Shown: positions 7,605 to 16,341 of the stretch, in pieces
Layout of the letters: each line of letters starts with the position of its first letter
Position numbering within the stretch: position 1 is the stretch's first letter
Assembly: GCF_947500045.1 (NCBI RefSeq)
Contig: NZ_CANMQQ010000003.1
Coordinates: 62,001-126,000 of the forward strand
Direction: 5' to 3'
Length of the DNA: 64,000 nt
DNA from: an uncultured Ruegeria sp.
Lineage (GTDB): Bacteria > Pseudomonadota > Alphaproteobacteria > Rhodobacterales > Rhodobacteraceae
The notes under the pieces: generated by a model
The model's database searches: none
What the model was told of the DNA's origin: nothing
The model's input: only the letters and a program-made list of their open reading frames with translations
Made by a program: the position numbers and the translations under genes

Positions 7605-8383
7605 GTGACGGCCGATGGTCTGATCTGACTGCTCGGGTATTGTCAGCGACGGTTCTGGTGGTCATAGCAGCCATCGAAGTATGGCTGGGCGGATTGTGGT
7701 TTGAAGCATTCATCGCGACCGCCTGCGGATTGATGATCTGGGAACTGGTCCGGATGATAGATCCTCAGCGGAGTGGGGTTGCGATTCAGCTGGCAATCCT
7801 GACCGGCGTCGCGGTTGTTCTGAGCTATCACCTGCCAGTGCTTTATAAGCTGCCTTGCTTAATCGCCCCTGCGTTGGTTGGTGCCGGACAGATCAGTCGC
7901 GCGCGTGGCACATATGTCTTGTTTGCGATTTGGATCGCGACGTCGGGGCTGGGTTTTGTCTCGATTCGCGAGACTTTGGGCTTTGGTTGGATGGTCTGGT
8001 TGATCATGGTCGTTGTTGCGACGGATGTCGCTGGGTACTTTGTGGGCAAGACATTCGGCGGACCTAAATTTTGGCCAAAAGTCAGCCCTAAGAAGACGTG
8101 GTCTGGAACTGTCGGGGGATGGGTCGCCGCAGCTTTGGTAGGTGCAGTTTTTGCCTCGTACGCCGGTTTTGGTGTGGCTTTCGTGCTGGTGTCGGTTCTG
8201 GCCTCGATGGCCAGTCAGGCGGGTGACATCATCGAAAGCGCCACCAAACGCGGGTTTGGGGTTAAGGACAGTTCAAATCTGATACCGGGCCATGGTGGTT
8301 TTCTGGACCGGTTCGACGGGATGATGGGCGCATCGGTCTTTGTCCTGCTTGCAGGGCTGATTTACGCGCCCGGAGGCATGTGA
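7601..8383 (+). CDS. cdsA: phosphatidate cytidylyltransferase
   Basis: Makes CDP-diacylglycerol from phosphatidic acid and CTP, the branch point of phospholipid synthesis. The 260-residue inner-membrane protein has about seven hydrophobic segments and the CdsA signature in its last third, SQAGDIIESATKRGFGVKDS followed by SNLIPGHGGFLDRFDGM. It overlaps uppS by four bases and dxr by one, within a typical envelope-precursor operon. Confidence 0.95.
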   Translation: MSDGRWSDLTARVLSATVLVVIAAIEVWLGGLWFEAFIATACGLMIWELVRMIDPQRSGVAIQLAILTGVAVVLSYHLPVLYKLPCLIAPALVGAGQISRARGTYVLFAIWIATSGLGFVSIRETLGFGWMVWLIMVVVATDVAGYFVGKTFGGPKFWPKVSPKKTWSGTVGGWVAAALVGAVFASYAGFGVAFVLVSVLASMASQAGDIIESATKRGFGVKDSSNLIPGHGGFLDRFDGMMGASVFVLLAGLIYAPGGM

Positions 8384-9555
8384 TGCGAAAGGTATCCATT
8401 TTTGGCGCGACGGGATCGGTTGGGCAGAATACGCTCGACCTGATCTCAAGAAATCCTGATGCCTATGACGTGGTCGCGCTGACTGGCGGCGGCAATATTG
8501 CACAATTGGCAGAAGATGCGGTGCATTTTGGGGCCGACGTGGCGGTGACGGCATTTGACGATCGGTTGGATGATCTGCGTTCCGCGTTGGCTGGCAGCCG
8601 CGTGCAAGCGGCCGCAGGGCAGGCGGCCTTAATCGAGGCGGGCGCGCGCCCTGCCGATTGGGTGATGTCTGCTATTGTTGGATCGGCAGGCCTTGCACCT
8701 GGGATTGAGGCCCTGAAACAAGGCGCCACACTGGCACTAGCGAACAAGGAAACGCTGGTTTGTGCGGGGCCACTGGTATTAGAGACCGCTCGGACGCATG
8801 GCGCCACGCTGCTACCTGTAGACAGTGAACATTCGGCGGTCTTTCAGTCGCTTGTTGGCGAAGATATCGCAAGCGTCGAACGGATCATTATCACCGCAAG
8901 CGGCGGTGCGTTTCGGGAGTGGCCACTTCGCGATCTGGCGACAGCGACGGTTGAACAAGCGTCTAGCCATCCGAACTGGAACATGGGGCAGCGGATCACA
9001 ATTGATAGCGCTTCAATGTTTAACAAGGCGCTGGAAGTTATAGAAACTAAAGAATACTTCGGTATCGAACCGTCACGCATCGAAGTTCTGGTGCACCCCG
9101 AGTCTATCGTGCACGCGCTGGTCGGCTTTCGGGACGGAGCCTTGATGGCGCATCTGGGAGCGCCCGATATGCGCCATGCCATCGGTTACGCTCTGCACTG
9201 GCCCGAGCGGCTTGATCTACCCGTTGCAAGGCTTGATCTGGCTCAGTTGGGGCAGTTGCGTTTTCACGCACCTGATGAAGCCCGCTATCCCGCCTTGCGT
9301 CTGGCGCGCGAGGTGATGCAACGCGGCGGCCTGTCTGGTGCGATTTTCAACGCCGCCAAAGAGCGGGCGTTGGATCACTTTATTGGACGCCGTATCCGGT
9401 TTCTGGATATGGCCGACGCGGTTTCGGCCGTGTTAGAGCGGTTTGAGGCCACAGATGGCCTTATTGATGCGCCTTTGACCCTTGATAATGTACAGCAAAC
9501 GGACCATCTCGCACGGCAGTGGGTCGATGAAACCGTATTGGAACGAGCAGGATAA
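8383..9555 (+). CDS. dxr: 1-deoxy-D-xylulose 5-phosphate reductoisomerase
   Basis: Converts DXP to 2-C-methyl-D-erythritol 4-phosphate with NADPH, the committed step of the MEP isoprenoid pathway; its products feed uppS. The 390-residue protein starts with the NADPH fold IFGATGSVGQNTLDL. It has the Glu-rich metal site in PVDSEHSAVFQSL and the conserved MFNKALEVIETKEYF. The ATG overlaps the cdsA stop codon by one base; a GTG three bases earlier is less likely. Confidence 0.96.
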   Translation: MRKVSIFGATGSVGQNTLDLISRNPDAYDVVALTGGGNIAQLAEDAVHFGADVAVTAFDDRLDDLRSALAGSRVQAAAGQAALIEAGARPADWVMSAIVGSAGLAPGIEALKQGATLALANKETLVCAGPLVLETARTHGATLLPVDSEHSAVFQSLVGEDIASVERIIITASGGAFREWPLRDLATATVEQASSHPNWNMGQRITIDSASMFNKALEVIETKEYFGIEPSRIEVLVHPESIVHALVGFRDGALMAHLGAPDMRHAIGYALHWPERLDLPVARLDLAQLGQLRFHAPDEARYPALRLAREVMQRGGLSGAIFNAAKERALDHFIGRRIRFLDMADAVSAVLERFEATDGLIDAPLTLDNVQQTDHLARQWVDETVLERAG

Positions 9556-9560
9556 AATCT

Positions 9561-10913
9561 TTGGACATACTCTCTTTGATCCCGCAATTTGGCAATCTTC
9601 TTTACACGATAGCTGCCTTTGTTATTGCGCTTTCAGTGATTGTCGCTGTGCATGAATACGGACATTACATTGTCGGACGTTGGTCAGGCATTCATGCCGA
9701 AGTGTTCTCGATCGGATTTGGTCCTGTTCTTTGGAGCCGCATCGACAAGCGCGGCACGCGCTGGCAAGTCGCGTTGTTACCATTTGGTGGTTACGTCAAG
9801 TTTTTGGGGGATGCCAATGCCGCGTCTGGTAAAGACGAGGACGCGATAAATGAAATCGTCGAGCAGAGCCCGGAAGAGCTGCGCCGAACCATGCATGGTG
9901 CCCCGCTATGGGCGCGAACGGCTACGGTTGCCGCAGGACCAATTTTCAACTTTGCAATGTCGATCCTGGTATTTGGACTTGTCTACTGGTCGCAAGGGGT
10001 GTCGCGCGAGCCGCTGACCGTCGGCGCTCTGCAGCCGCTTCCCGGAGTGGAGCAGGGACTGTTGGAAGGCGACGAGATTGTTGCCATCGCAGGCGTTCCG
10101 ACACCAGATTTCGATCATGCCGGCGGTTGGTCGGATTTCGTGGATGCTTTGCCCGTCCAACCTGCGCTGGATTATACTGTTATCCGCGACGGTGAGACCA
10201 TCGATGTATCAGCCCCATGGCTGTTTCCCGCATTGATCCAACAGGTTACGCCGCGAAGTGCCGCGATGGATATTCAGTTGCAGCAGGGCGACGTCATCAC
10301 CGCTGTCGACGGGGATCCAATTTTCAACTTCGAACAGCTGAAGGAACGCGTCGAAAGCTCGGATGGGCGCGTGTTGCTTCTGGATGTGTGGCGAAACGGT
10401 GCGGAGCTTGAGTTCGCGCTCGCCCCCAGACGGACAGACGAGCCCAAAGCTGATGGCGGCTTTGTTACCCATTGGCGGATCGGTATCATCAGAGGGATGA
10501 TGTTCGAACCTCAGACCGTTCGGGCGGGTATCTGGGATTCGGTCAAAACCGGATTTGCTCAGACAGGCCGCATCATCGAGGGGTCATTGTCTGGTATGTG
10601 GCATATGATTACCGGCGCGATCAGTACTTGCAATATCTCTGGGCCAATTGGCATCGCCGAAACGTCCGGTGCGATGGCCAGTCAGGGTGCGCAGAACTTC
10701 ATCTTCTTTATTGCTGTTTTGTCCACGGCGGTCGGCTTGCTGAACTTGTTTCCCATTCCGGCGCTCGATGGCGGGCATTTGGTGTTTTATGCGTATGAAG
10801 CGGTGTCAGGAAAACCGCCCAGCGATAACGCATTGCGTATTTTGATGGGGATTGGAATTACCCTGATCCTCTCATTGATGATCTTCTCGGTTAGCAACGA
10901 TCTGTTCTGCTGA
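9561..10913 (+). CDS. rseP: RIP/site-2 zinc metalloprotease
   Basis: An intramembrane protease of the RseP family that cleaves anti-sigma factors or remnant signal peptides. In 450 residues the zinc motif HEYGH lies at 31-35 in the first membrane helix. PDZ-like regions follow (about 125-215 and 225-310), then the second catalytic motif NLFPIPALDGGH in a late helix and a final membrane segment. The start is a TTG behind GCAGGA; no ATG or GTG upstream of the HEYGH helix fits. Its place between dxr and bamA is classical. Confidence 0.95.
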   Translation: MDILSLIPQFGNLLYTIAAFVIALSVIVAVHEYGHYIVGRWSGIHAEVFSIGFGPVLWSRIDKRGTRWQVALLPFGGYVKFLGDANAASGKDEDAINEIVEQSPEELRRTMHGAPLWARTATVAAGPIFNFAMSILVFGLVYWSQGVSREPLTVGALQPLPGVEQGLLEGDEIVAIAGVPTPDFDHAGGWSDFVDALPVQPALDYTVIRDGETIDVSAPWLFPALIQQVTPRSAAMDIQLQQGDVITAVDGDPIFNFEQLKERVESSDGRVLLLDVWRNGAELEFALAPRRTDEPKADGGFVTHWRIGIIRGMMFEPQTVRAGIWDSVKTGFAQTGRIIEGSLSGMWHMITGAISTCNISGPIGIAETSGAMASQGAQNFIFFIAVLSTAVGLLNLFPIPALDGGHLVFYAYEAVSGKPPSDNALRILMGIGITLILSLMIFSVSNDLFC

Positions 10914-11003
10914 ATATGGCGGGACAGGCATCGTTTGGACGCAATATTGCCGTAATTCGAGCGTATGTTCATAGGTATCTTTCTATGAGCGAGCTTGAGA
11001 GCT

Positions 11004-11132
11004 ATGACCAAAACGTTTCAGAGATCTTATCAAAGTTTCAGTGTCCTGTTTCAGTTGAATTGGGATGTATTTCTTAGCTTTGGCGTGACCGCTTTGGCAC
11101 TGGCTGTGGGCGGATATCTCGTCGGTTTGTGA
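11004..11132 (+). CDS. 42-residue single-span membrane peptide
   Basis: A short frame not usually picked up by gene finders. It encodes 42 residues: a polar N-terminus MTKTFQRSYQSFSVLFQLNW, then DVFLSF and a hydrophobic span ending in GGYLVGL. TTGAGAG lies six bases before the ATG. It is followed 30 bp later by a strong terminator, and it sits alone between rseP and bamA. The clear membrane topology and the terminator support a real gene. I remember similar short proteins in related genomes but cannot confirm this. No function is known. Confidence 0.5.
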   Translation: MTKTFQRSYQSFSVLFQLNWDVFLSFGVTALALAVGGYLVGL

Positions 11133-11162
11133 TTCTCCCGATCAAGCCTAGGAAAAACACGG

Positions 11163-11184
11163 CGGCCCGGTGGGCCGTTTTTTT
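11163..11184 (+). terminator. intrinsic terminator before bamA
   Basis: Stem CGGCCC (11163-11168)/GGGCCG (11172-11177) with a three-base loop, followed by seven T residues. It ends the frr-rseP transcript, including the 42-residue ORF, and so separates it from bamA. Confidence 0.85.
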
Positions 11185-11261
11185 GTGTTTGGTCTTTTGA
11201 CATGGGTCTTCAATCGGGCTACTCAGCAGCTAAAGGCTGAGAATTCTGGGTAGTGACAAAA

Positions 11262-13622
11262 ATGACTGATTGCAGGGGCACGGGCACATTCTGCGGCGCT
11301 CGAGGACAGAAAAACAACATTTTGTGGCAGGCACTAGCGCTCTTTTTTCTCTTTGCTACACCGGGTTTGCTGATAATACCGCAGCCCGCGCAAGCGCAAT
11401 CCTACACGATCAACCGCTTCGAAGTTGAGGGGAATCGACGGATCGAAACCTCGACGATCATCGCCCGAACGGGAATCGAACCGGGCCAGACCGTAAGCGC
11501 CGGACAGATCAACGACGCTTTTCAGCGTTTGCTTGACAGTGGTGTTTTTGAAACAGTTGAACTGACGCCGCGCGGTAATACTCTGGTTATTGCCGTCGAA
11601 GAATACCCAACAATTAATCAGATCAGCATCGAAGGAAATCGCCGCGTCAAGGATGACGTGCTTCTTGAGGCGATCTCGTCCCAAACACGTCGTGTTTTTA
11701 CACCCCAAGTGGCTGAAGCAGACGCAGACCTGATCGCTGAAATCTATTCGGCGCAGGGCAGGGTATCAGCCACTGTGATCCCGCGCATCATCCGCCGCAA
11801 CGACAACCGGGTGGATTTGGTTTTCGAAGTTGCTGAAGGCACAACGATCGAGGTTGAACGCGTCAGCTTTGTCGGCAACCGCGCCTATTCGGATCGCCGC
11901 CTGCGCCGCGTTCTTGAAACCAAGCAAGCCAACATTCTGCGGACTTTCCTGCGGGGTGACACGTTCATTGCAGACCGCATTGAATTCGATAAGCAGGTGA
12001 TCCGCGATTTCTATCTGTCACGTGGTTATATCGATTTCCGGGTAAACAGCGCTAACGTGGAATTCACGCGCGAACGCGATGCATTCTTCCTGGTTATGAA
12101 CGTCACCGAAGGTCAGAAATTTGCCTTTGGTCAGATTTCGACCGTAAGTGAAATCCCTGGTGTCGATCCGGCGCCGTATCAGGCCGCGTTGAAGGTTAAA
12201 CCCGGCGTGATCTATTCACCTACTGTGGTCGAAAACTCAATTGCCCGGCTCGAGCGTCTAGGCCTGAAGCAGGGTGTTGATTTTCTCAGGGTTGAACCTC
12301 GGGTAACGCGTAATCCGCGTGACCTGACGCTGGATGTTCAGTTCGTGCTAACCCGTGGCCCGCGTATTTTCGTCGAACGTATCGACATTGAAGGGAACAC
12401 AACGACTCTCGACCGGGTGATCCGCCGTCAGTTCGACACAGTCGAAGGTGACCCGTTCAACCCAAGGGAAATTCGCCAAAGTGCCGAGCGCATTCGCGCG
12501 CTTGGCTTCTTCTCGAACGCTGATGTCGAAACCCGCGAAGGGTCATCGCCCAGTCAGGTCATCGTTGATGTGGACGTCGAGGAACAACCAACCGGTTCAC
12601 TCAGCCTTGGCGGCAGCTACTCGGTCTCAGATGGTTTCGGGATCGCAATCGGATTGAACGAATCCAATTTCCTGGGCCGGGGTCAAAACCTTGGGGTTAC
12701 GCTGTCTACAGCACAGGACTCTGAGCAGTATACGATCAACTTTACCGAACCATATCTTTTGGGACGGAAGCTGCGTTTTGATCTGGGTTTGGGCCTCGCA
12801 AGTACCAACTCAAGCTTTGCAAGCTACGATACCAAGACCGTATTCTTCAATCCGCAGGTCAGCTATGCCATCGGCGAGCTTTCGGCGCTGCGGCTGCGTT
12901 ACGGCTGGAACCAAAGCGAAATGACTCAGCAAAACAATGAGTCAAACGGCGCTGTGATTGCCTCGGAAATCGCTCAGGGCAAGCGGACGACCAGCTCGAT
13001 CGGTATCTCTTATGTGTACGATAGCCGACTGGGTGGATTGAATCCCAATGCGGGCGTTCTTCTGGAATTAGGCGTTGATGCTGCCGGATTGGGCGGTGAC
13101 AATGAATATATCAAATCAACAGCCCGTGCGATTGCACAGAAACGCGTGTTGAATGAAGAGGTTGTGCTGCGTGCGACGCTGGAGCTTGGTGCGCTCAACT
13201 GGACCGGGGACGATTTCAGCCGGACCCTTGATCGATTTGTGCTGGGCCCGAATACATTCCGAGGTTTCGAACCTGCCGGTCTGGGTCCGCGCGATCTGTC
13301 GAACGGCCAGGATGATGCCATCGGCGGCAACTACTACTGGGTTGCGCGCTTTGAATCCGATTTCCCCTTGGGCCTACCGGAAGAGCTTGGTTTGCGGGGC
13401 GGCGTATTCTATGACGTGGGTAACCTCTACAACATCAATAACGTGGACACTTCGGGTGCTGACATCGTCGGCGCCGGTGGATCGATCCGCCATGTTGTGG
13501 GTGTCTCAGTTCTGTGGACCACGCCATTTGGTCCCCTGCGCTTCAACTTCTCCAAAGCGCTCAAGAAAGAAGAATTCGACAACGAACAGACCTTTGACCT
13601 GACCATTCAGGCACAGTTCTGA
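11262..13622 (+). CDS. bamA: outer membrane protein assembly factor BamA
   Basis: BamA inserts beta-barrel proteins into the outer membrane. The 786-residue protein has a signal peptide ending near QPAQAQ, five POTRA repeats (recurring pattern IEGNRR, FVGNRAY, IEGNTTT) up to about residue 425, and a C-terminal 16-strand barrel ending in Phe (LTIQAQF) as needed for insertion. The barrel contains the conserved RGFEPAGLGPRD (VRGF-type motif). The ATG at 11262 is given; a GTG at 11253 in frame would add three residues. It heads the bamA-skp-fabZ-lpxA-lpxI-lpxB series. Confidence 0.96.
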   Translation: MTDCRGTGTFCGARGQKNNILWQALALFFLFATPGLLIIPQPAQAQSYTINRFEVEGNRRIETSTIIARTGIEPGQTVSAGQINDAFQRLLDSGVFETVELTPRGNTLVIAVEEYPTINQISIEGNRRVKDDVLLEAISSQTRRVFTPQVAEADADLIAEIYSAQGRVSATVIPRIIRRNDNRVDLVFEVAEGTTIEVERVSFVGNRAYSDRRLRRVLETKQANILRTFLRGDTFIADRIEFDKQVIRDFYLSRGYIDFRVNSANVEFTRERDAFFLVMNVTEGQKFAFGQISTVSEIPGVDPAPYQAALKVKPGVIYSPTVVENSIARLERLGLKQGVDFLRVEPRVTRNPRDLTLDVQFVLTRGPRIFVERIDIEGNTTTLDRVIRRQFDTVEGDPFNPREIRQSAERIRALGFFSNADVETREGSSPSQVIVDVDVEEQPTGSLSLGGSYSVSDGFGIAIGLNESNFLGRGQNLGVTLSTAQDSEQYTINFTEPYLLGRKLRFDLGLGLASTNSSFASYDTKTVFFNPQVSYAIGELSALRLRYGWNQSEMTQQNNESNGAVIASEIAQGKRTTSSIGISYVYDSRLGGLNPNAGVLLELGVDAAGLGGDNEYIKSTARAIAQKRVLNEEVVLRATLELGALNWTGDDFSRTLDRFVLGPNTFRGFEPAGLGPRDLSNGQDDAIGGNYYWVARFESDFPLGLPEELGLRGGVFYDVGNLYNINNVDTSGADIVGAGGSIRHVVGVSVLWTTPFGPLRFNFSKALKKEEFDNEQTFDLTIQAQF

Positions 13623-13629
13623 TCATCGG

Positions 13630-14214
13630 ATGATAGCCAGCGTGATGGATAAACTGCAGGGCCCACTTCGGGCCCTGTGTGTTTGGCTGGTGCTGTTGGT
13701 ACCAATGCCACTGATGGCGCAACAGTTGGGCGTACCGCAAACGGATGTACTGACCGTTTCCAGTGAACGCCTTTTTGCCAACTCTCGTTTTGGCCAGCGC
13801 ATCTTTCGCGAGATCGAGGCTGAGAGCGCCCTTTTAGCCGATGAGAATGAGCTTATCGTCGCGCAGCTCAGCAAAGAAGAAAGAGACCTGACCGAGAAAC
13901 GGGCCGAGCTGTCCGCCGACGAATTCCGCCCCTTGGCTGAGGCATTCGATGAAAAAGTCCAGTCGCACCGTGACGGCCAGCGTGCGAAACTTGATGCTTT
14001 GGCGCGGCGCGGGGAAGAGGCACGCAACCAGTTTTTCGAAATGGCACAACCGGTGTTGATCGAACTTCTGCGCGAATATGGGGCTTCGGTTGTTATCGAA
14101 CGGGCCAACGTCGTTCTCAGCTCTGGTGCGTCAGATATCACCGAAGCGGCGATCGCCCGGATAGATGCCGCAATTGGTGACGGGTCGACATTAGAAAACA
14201 CCAATGACGAATAG
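13630..14214 (+). CDS. skp: OmpH/Skp periplasmic chaperone
   Basis: Skp holds unfolded outer-membrane proteins in the periplasm and hands them to BamA. The 194-residue product has an N-terminal signal peptide ending near PMPLMAQQ. A short beta segment follows (VLTVSSERLFANSRFGQRI), then a long charged helical hairpin (residues about 55-150, rich in E, K, R and A) and a C-terminal beta part. It starts seven bases after bamA, and the usual downstream gene lpxD is missing. Confidence 0.85.
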   Translation: MIASVMDKLQGPLRALCVWLVLLVPMPLMAQQLGVPQTDVLTVSSERLFANSRFGQRIFREIEAESALLADENELIVAQLSKEERDLTEKRAELSADEFRPLAEAFDEKVQSHRDGQRAKLDALARRGEEARNQFFEMAQPVLIELLREYGASVVIERANVVLSSGASDITEAAIARIDAAIGDGSTLENTNDE

Positions 14215-14286
14215 GCTGACTTGCCCTTAAGTGCGGGTATTGCTAACCACATTTGAAAGAGACATCCAGAACAGGACATCCGCACA

Positions 14287-14760
14287 ATGACCACGGAAAC
14301 CAAGAGCGCCGACATTCAGCTGATTCAGCGTATATTGCCGCATCGCTATCCGTTTTTGCTGGTCGATAAGGTTGTGGAAATAGATGGTTATCAATCGGCG
14401 GTTGGCATCAAGAATGTCACTATGAATGAGCCGCACTTTCAGGGCCATTTCCCAGGCACTCCGATCATGCCGGGTGTTACCATAGTCGAAGCGATGGCGC
14501 AGACTGCCGGGGTTATGCTGGGCGTCGGCATGGATGTGATCGACAGCGAGTTGCTGATTTATTTCATGAACATCGACAAGTGCAAGTTTCGCCGCAAAGT
14601 GGTGCCCGGAGACGTTCTTGAGATGCATGTCGAAACCGTGCGCGGCAAGAAGGGTGGCAAGATCTTCAAATTTAGCGGTCGTGCGACTGTTGACGGAGAA
14701 GTCGCCGCCGAGGCTGAGTTCTCGGCCTATGTCGATTGGGACATGGAAAAAACGACATGA
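14287..14760 (+). CDS. fabZ: 3-hydroxyacyl-ACP dehydratase
   Basis: FabZ removes water from (3R)-hydroxyacyl-ACP in fatty acid synthesis and competes with LpxA for 3-hydroxyacyl-ACP. The 157-residue hotdog protein shows [14 protein letters not shown] and the active site [20 protein letters not shown] with the catalytic His and, further on, the Glu of VEAMAQTAG. Its stop overlaps the lpxA start (ATGA), keeping the two competing enzymes in one translational unit. Confidence 0.97.
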   Translation: MTTETKSADIQLIQRILPHRYPFLLVDKVVEIDGYQSAVGIKNVTMNEPHFQGHFPGTPIMPGVTIVEAMAQTAGVMLGVGMDVIDSELLIYFMNIDKCKFRRKVVPGDVLEMHVETVRGKKGGKIFKFSGRATVDGEVAAEAEFSAYVDWDMEKTT

Positions 14761-15542
14761 GCGGTATTCATCCCAGCGCAATCATCGAAGAGGGGGCGCA
14801 GATAGGGCAGGGCTGTACCATCGGGCCGTTCTGTCACGTCGGTCCACAGGTTCGCTTGGGCGACCGAGTGGAACTTAAATCCCATGTTATTGTCACCGGA
14901 GCTACCTCGATCGGTGATGATACGGTGATTTTCAGCTTTGCCGTTGTCGGAGAAATCCCACAAGACAAGAAATTTGGTGGCGAAAACACACGTCTTGAGA
15001 TCGGTGAACGCAACCGCATTCGCGAGCATGTGACCATCAATACCGGAACAGATGGTGGCGGTGGCGTCACCCGGATCGGTGATGATTGCTTGCTGATGGC
15101 GGGTGTCCATGTGGCGCATGATGTGCAGATCGGCAACCGCGTCATCCTGGTCAACCACGCGGGTGCAGCTGGTCACTGCATCATCGAGGATGACGTCATC
15201 GTCGGTGGTATCTCGGGTCTGCATCAGTTTGTGCGCGTTGGTCGTGGTGCCATCATTGGTGCACTGACCATGGTCCCGAATGATGTGATTCCCTATGGTC
15301 TGGTTCAAGCACCGCGCGGAGAGCTGGATGGTTTGAATCTGGTTGGGTTGAAACGGCGCGGCGTAACGCGCGAGGATATCTCGGCACTGCGGGCAGCTTT
15401 CAAAGAACTATCCGAAGGCGACGGAACTTTCATGGATCGGGCCAACCGGTTGGGTGAGGATGCCGACAACGAATATGTTCGCCAGATTGTCGATTTTGTG
15501 ACGGGAAATACAGATCGTTCTTTCCTGACCCCGAGGAAGTAA
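14757..15542 (+). CDS. lpxA: UDP-GlcNAc acyltransferase
   Basis: First enzyme of lipid A synthesis; it moves a 3-hydroxyacyl chain from ACP to UDP-GlcNAc. The 261-residue protein has a left-handed beta helix of hexapeptide repeats from residue 3 to about 185 (for example [14 protein letters not shown]). The catalytic His lies in [14 protein letters not shown] helical C-terminal domain starts at [10 protein letters not shown]. It overlaps fabZ by four bases and is followed after four bases by lpxI. Confidence 0.97.
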   Translation: MSGIHPSAIIEEGAQIGQGCTIGPFCHVGPQVRLGDRVELKSHVIVTGATSIGDDTVIFSFAVVGEIPQDKKFGGENTRLEIGERNRIREHVTINTGTDGGGGVTRIGDDCLLMAGVHVAHDVQIGNRVILVNHAGAAGHCIIEDDVIVGGISGLHQFVRVGRGAIIGALTMVPNDVIPYGLVQAPRGELDGLNLVGLKRRGVTREDISALRAAFKELSEGDGTFMDRANRLGEDADNEYVRQIVDFVTGNTDRSFLTPRK

Positions 15543-15546
15543 GACC

Positions 15547-16341
15547 ATGCTGGCGCTGATTGCGGGAACAGGGGCGTTACCGGATGAGGTGGTCGCGTGC
15601 TTGCAAAACCGCCCGCTGGTGTGTGCGTTGGAAGGGTTCGAGCCCGATACGCTAACCGTCGATGTTGTCTTTCCGCTTGAGAAACTGGGCAGTTTTATCG
15701 CCGATCTTAAGGCGCGCGGTGTGACCGAGATTTGTATGGCCGGTGCGGTACGCCGCCCAACCGTTAACCCCGCGCGCATTGATGCCGCGACGATGCCGTT
15801 GGTCCCGATCTTGCAAAAAGCCATAATGGCCGGTGATGACGGTGCTTTGCGCGCGGTTATAGGTATCTTCGAGGACGCGGATCTGACTGTACGCGCGGCC
15901 CATGAAATCGCACCGGATTTGTTGCCGCCTCTTGGTACGCTGACCGACGCACAGCCTTCAGACACCGATTATGCAGATGCAGACCGTGCAGCAGGCATCC
16001 TGCACAGCATGGGGGCTGCAGATATCGGTCAGGCCTGTGTTGTGTTGAAGGGACAGGCACTGGCGATTGAGGGCATCTATGGCACCGCCTGGATGTTGCA
16101 GTCTTTGACACAACGCCCCGACGCAGGTGGGGGCATTCTGTTCAAAGGTCCAAAACCTGATCAGGACCGGCGCGCGGATATGCCCGCAATCGGTCCTGAT
16201 ACTGTGTCGGGTGCAGTTGCGGCAGGTCTTTCAGGGATCGTCATTGAGAAGGGCGGCGTCATCGTCTTGCAACAGGACCGTGTCGTTGAGGAATGCAATC
16301 GCCTCGGCTTGTTCCTTTCTGTCCGCGAGCGCACGGTCTGA
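15547..16341 (+). CDS. lpxI: UDP-2,3-diacylglucosamine diphosphatase, LpxI type
   Basis: LpxI (DUF1009) hydrolyses UDP-2,3-diacylglucosamine to lipid X and replaces the metallophosphatase LpxH in many alphaproteobacteria. The 264-residue protein begins with the glycine-rich LALIAGTGALPDEV and has the family motifs MAGAVRRPTVNP and GQACVVLKGQALAIEGIYGT. The position between lpxA and lpxB fits the reaction order. Its stop overlaps the lpxB start. Confidence 0.93.
   Translation: MLALIAGTGALPDEVVACLQNRPLVCALEGFEPDTLTVDVVFPLEKLGSFIADLKARGVTEICMAGAVRRPTVNPARIDAATMPLVPILQKAIMAGDDGALRAVIGIFEDADLTVRAAHEIAPDLLPPLGTLTDAQPSDTDYADADRAAGILHSMGAADIGQACVVLKGQALAIEGIYGTAWMLQSLTQRPDAGGGILFKGPKPDQDRRADMPAIGPDTVSGAVAAGLSGIVIEKGGVIVLQQDRVVEECNRLGLFLSVRERTV

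Noticed and set aside
13623..14315. 230-codon open frame on the minus strand opposite skp
   Set aside because: Shadow of the skp codon pattern; the residue mix (Ser/Arg-rich) is typical of antisense frames in GC-rich genes.
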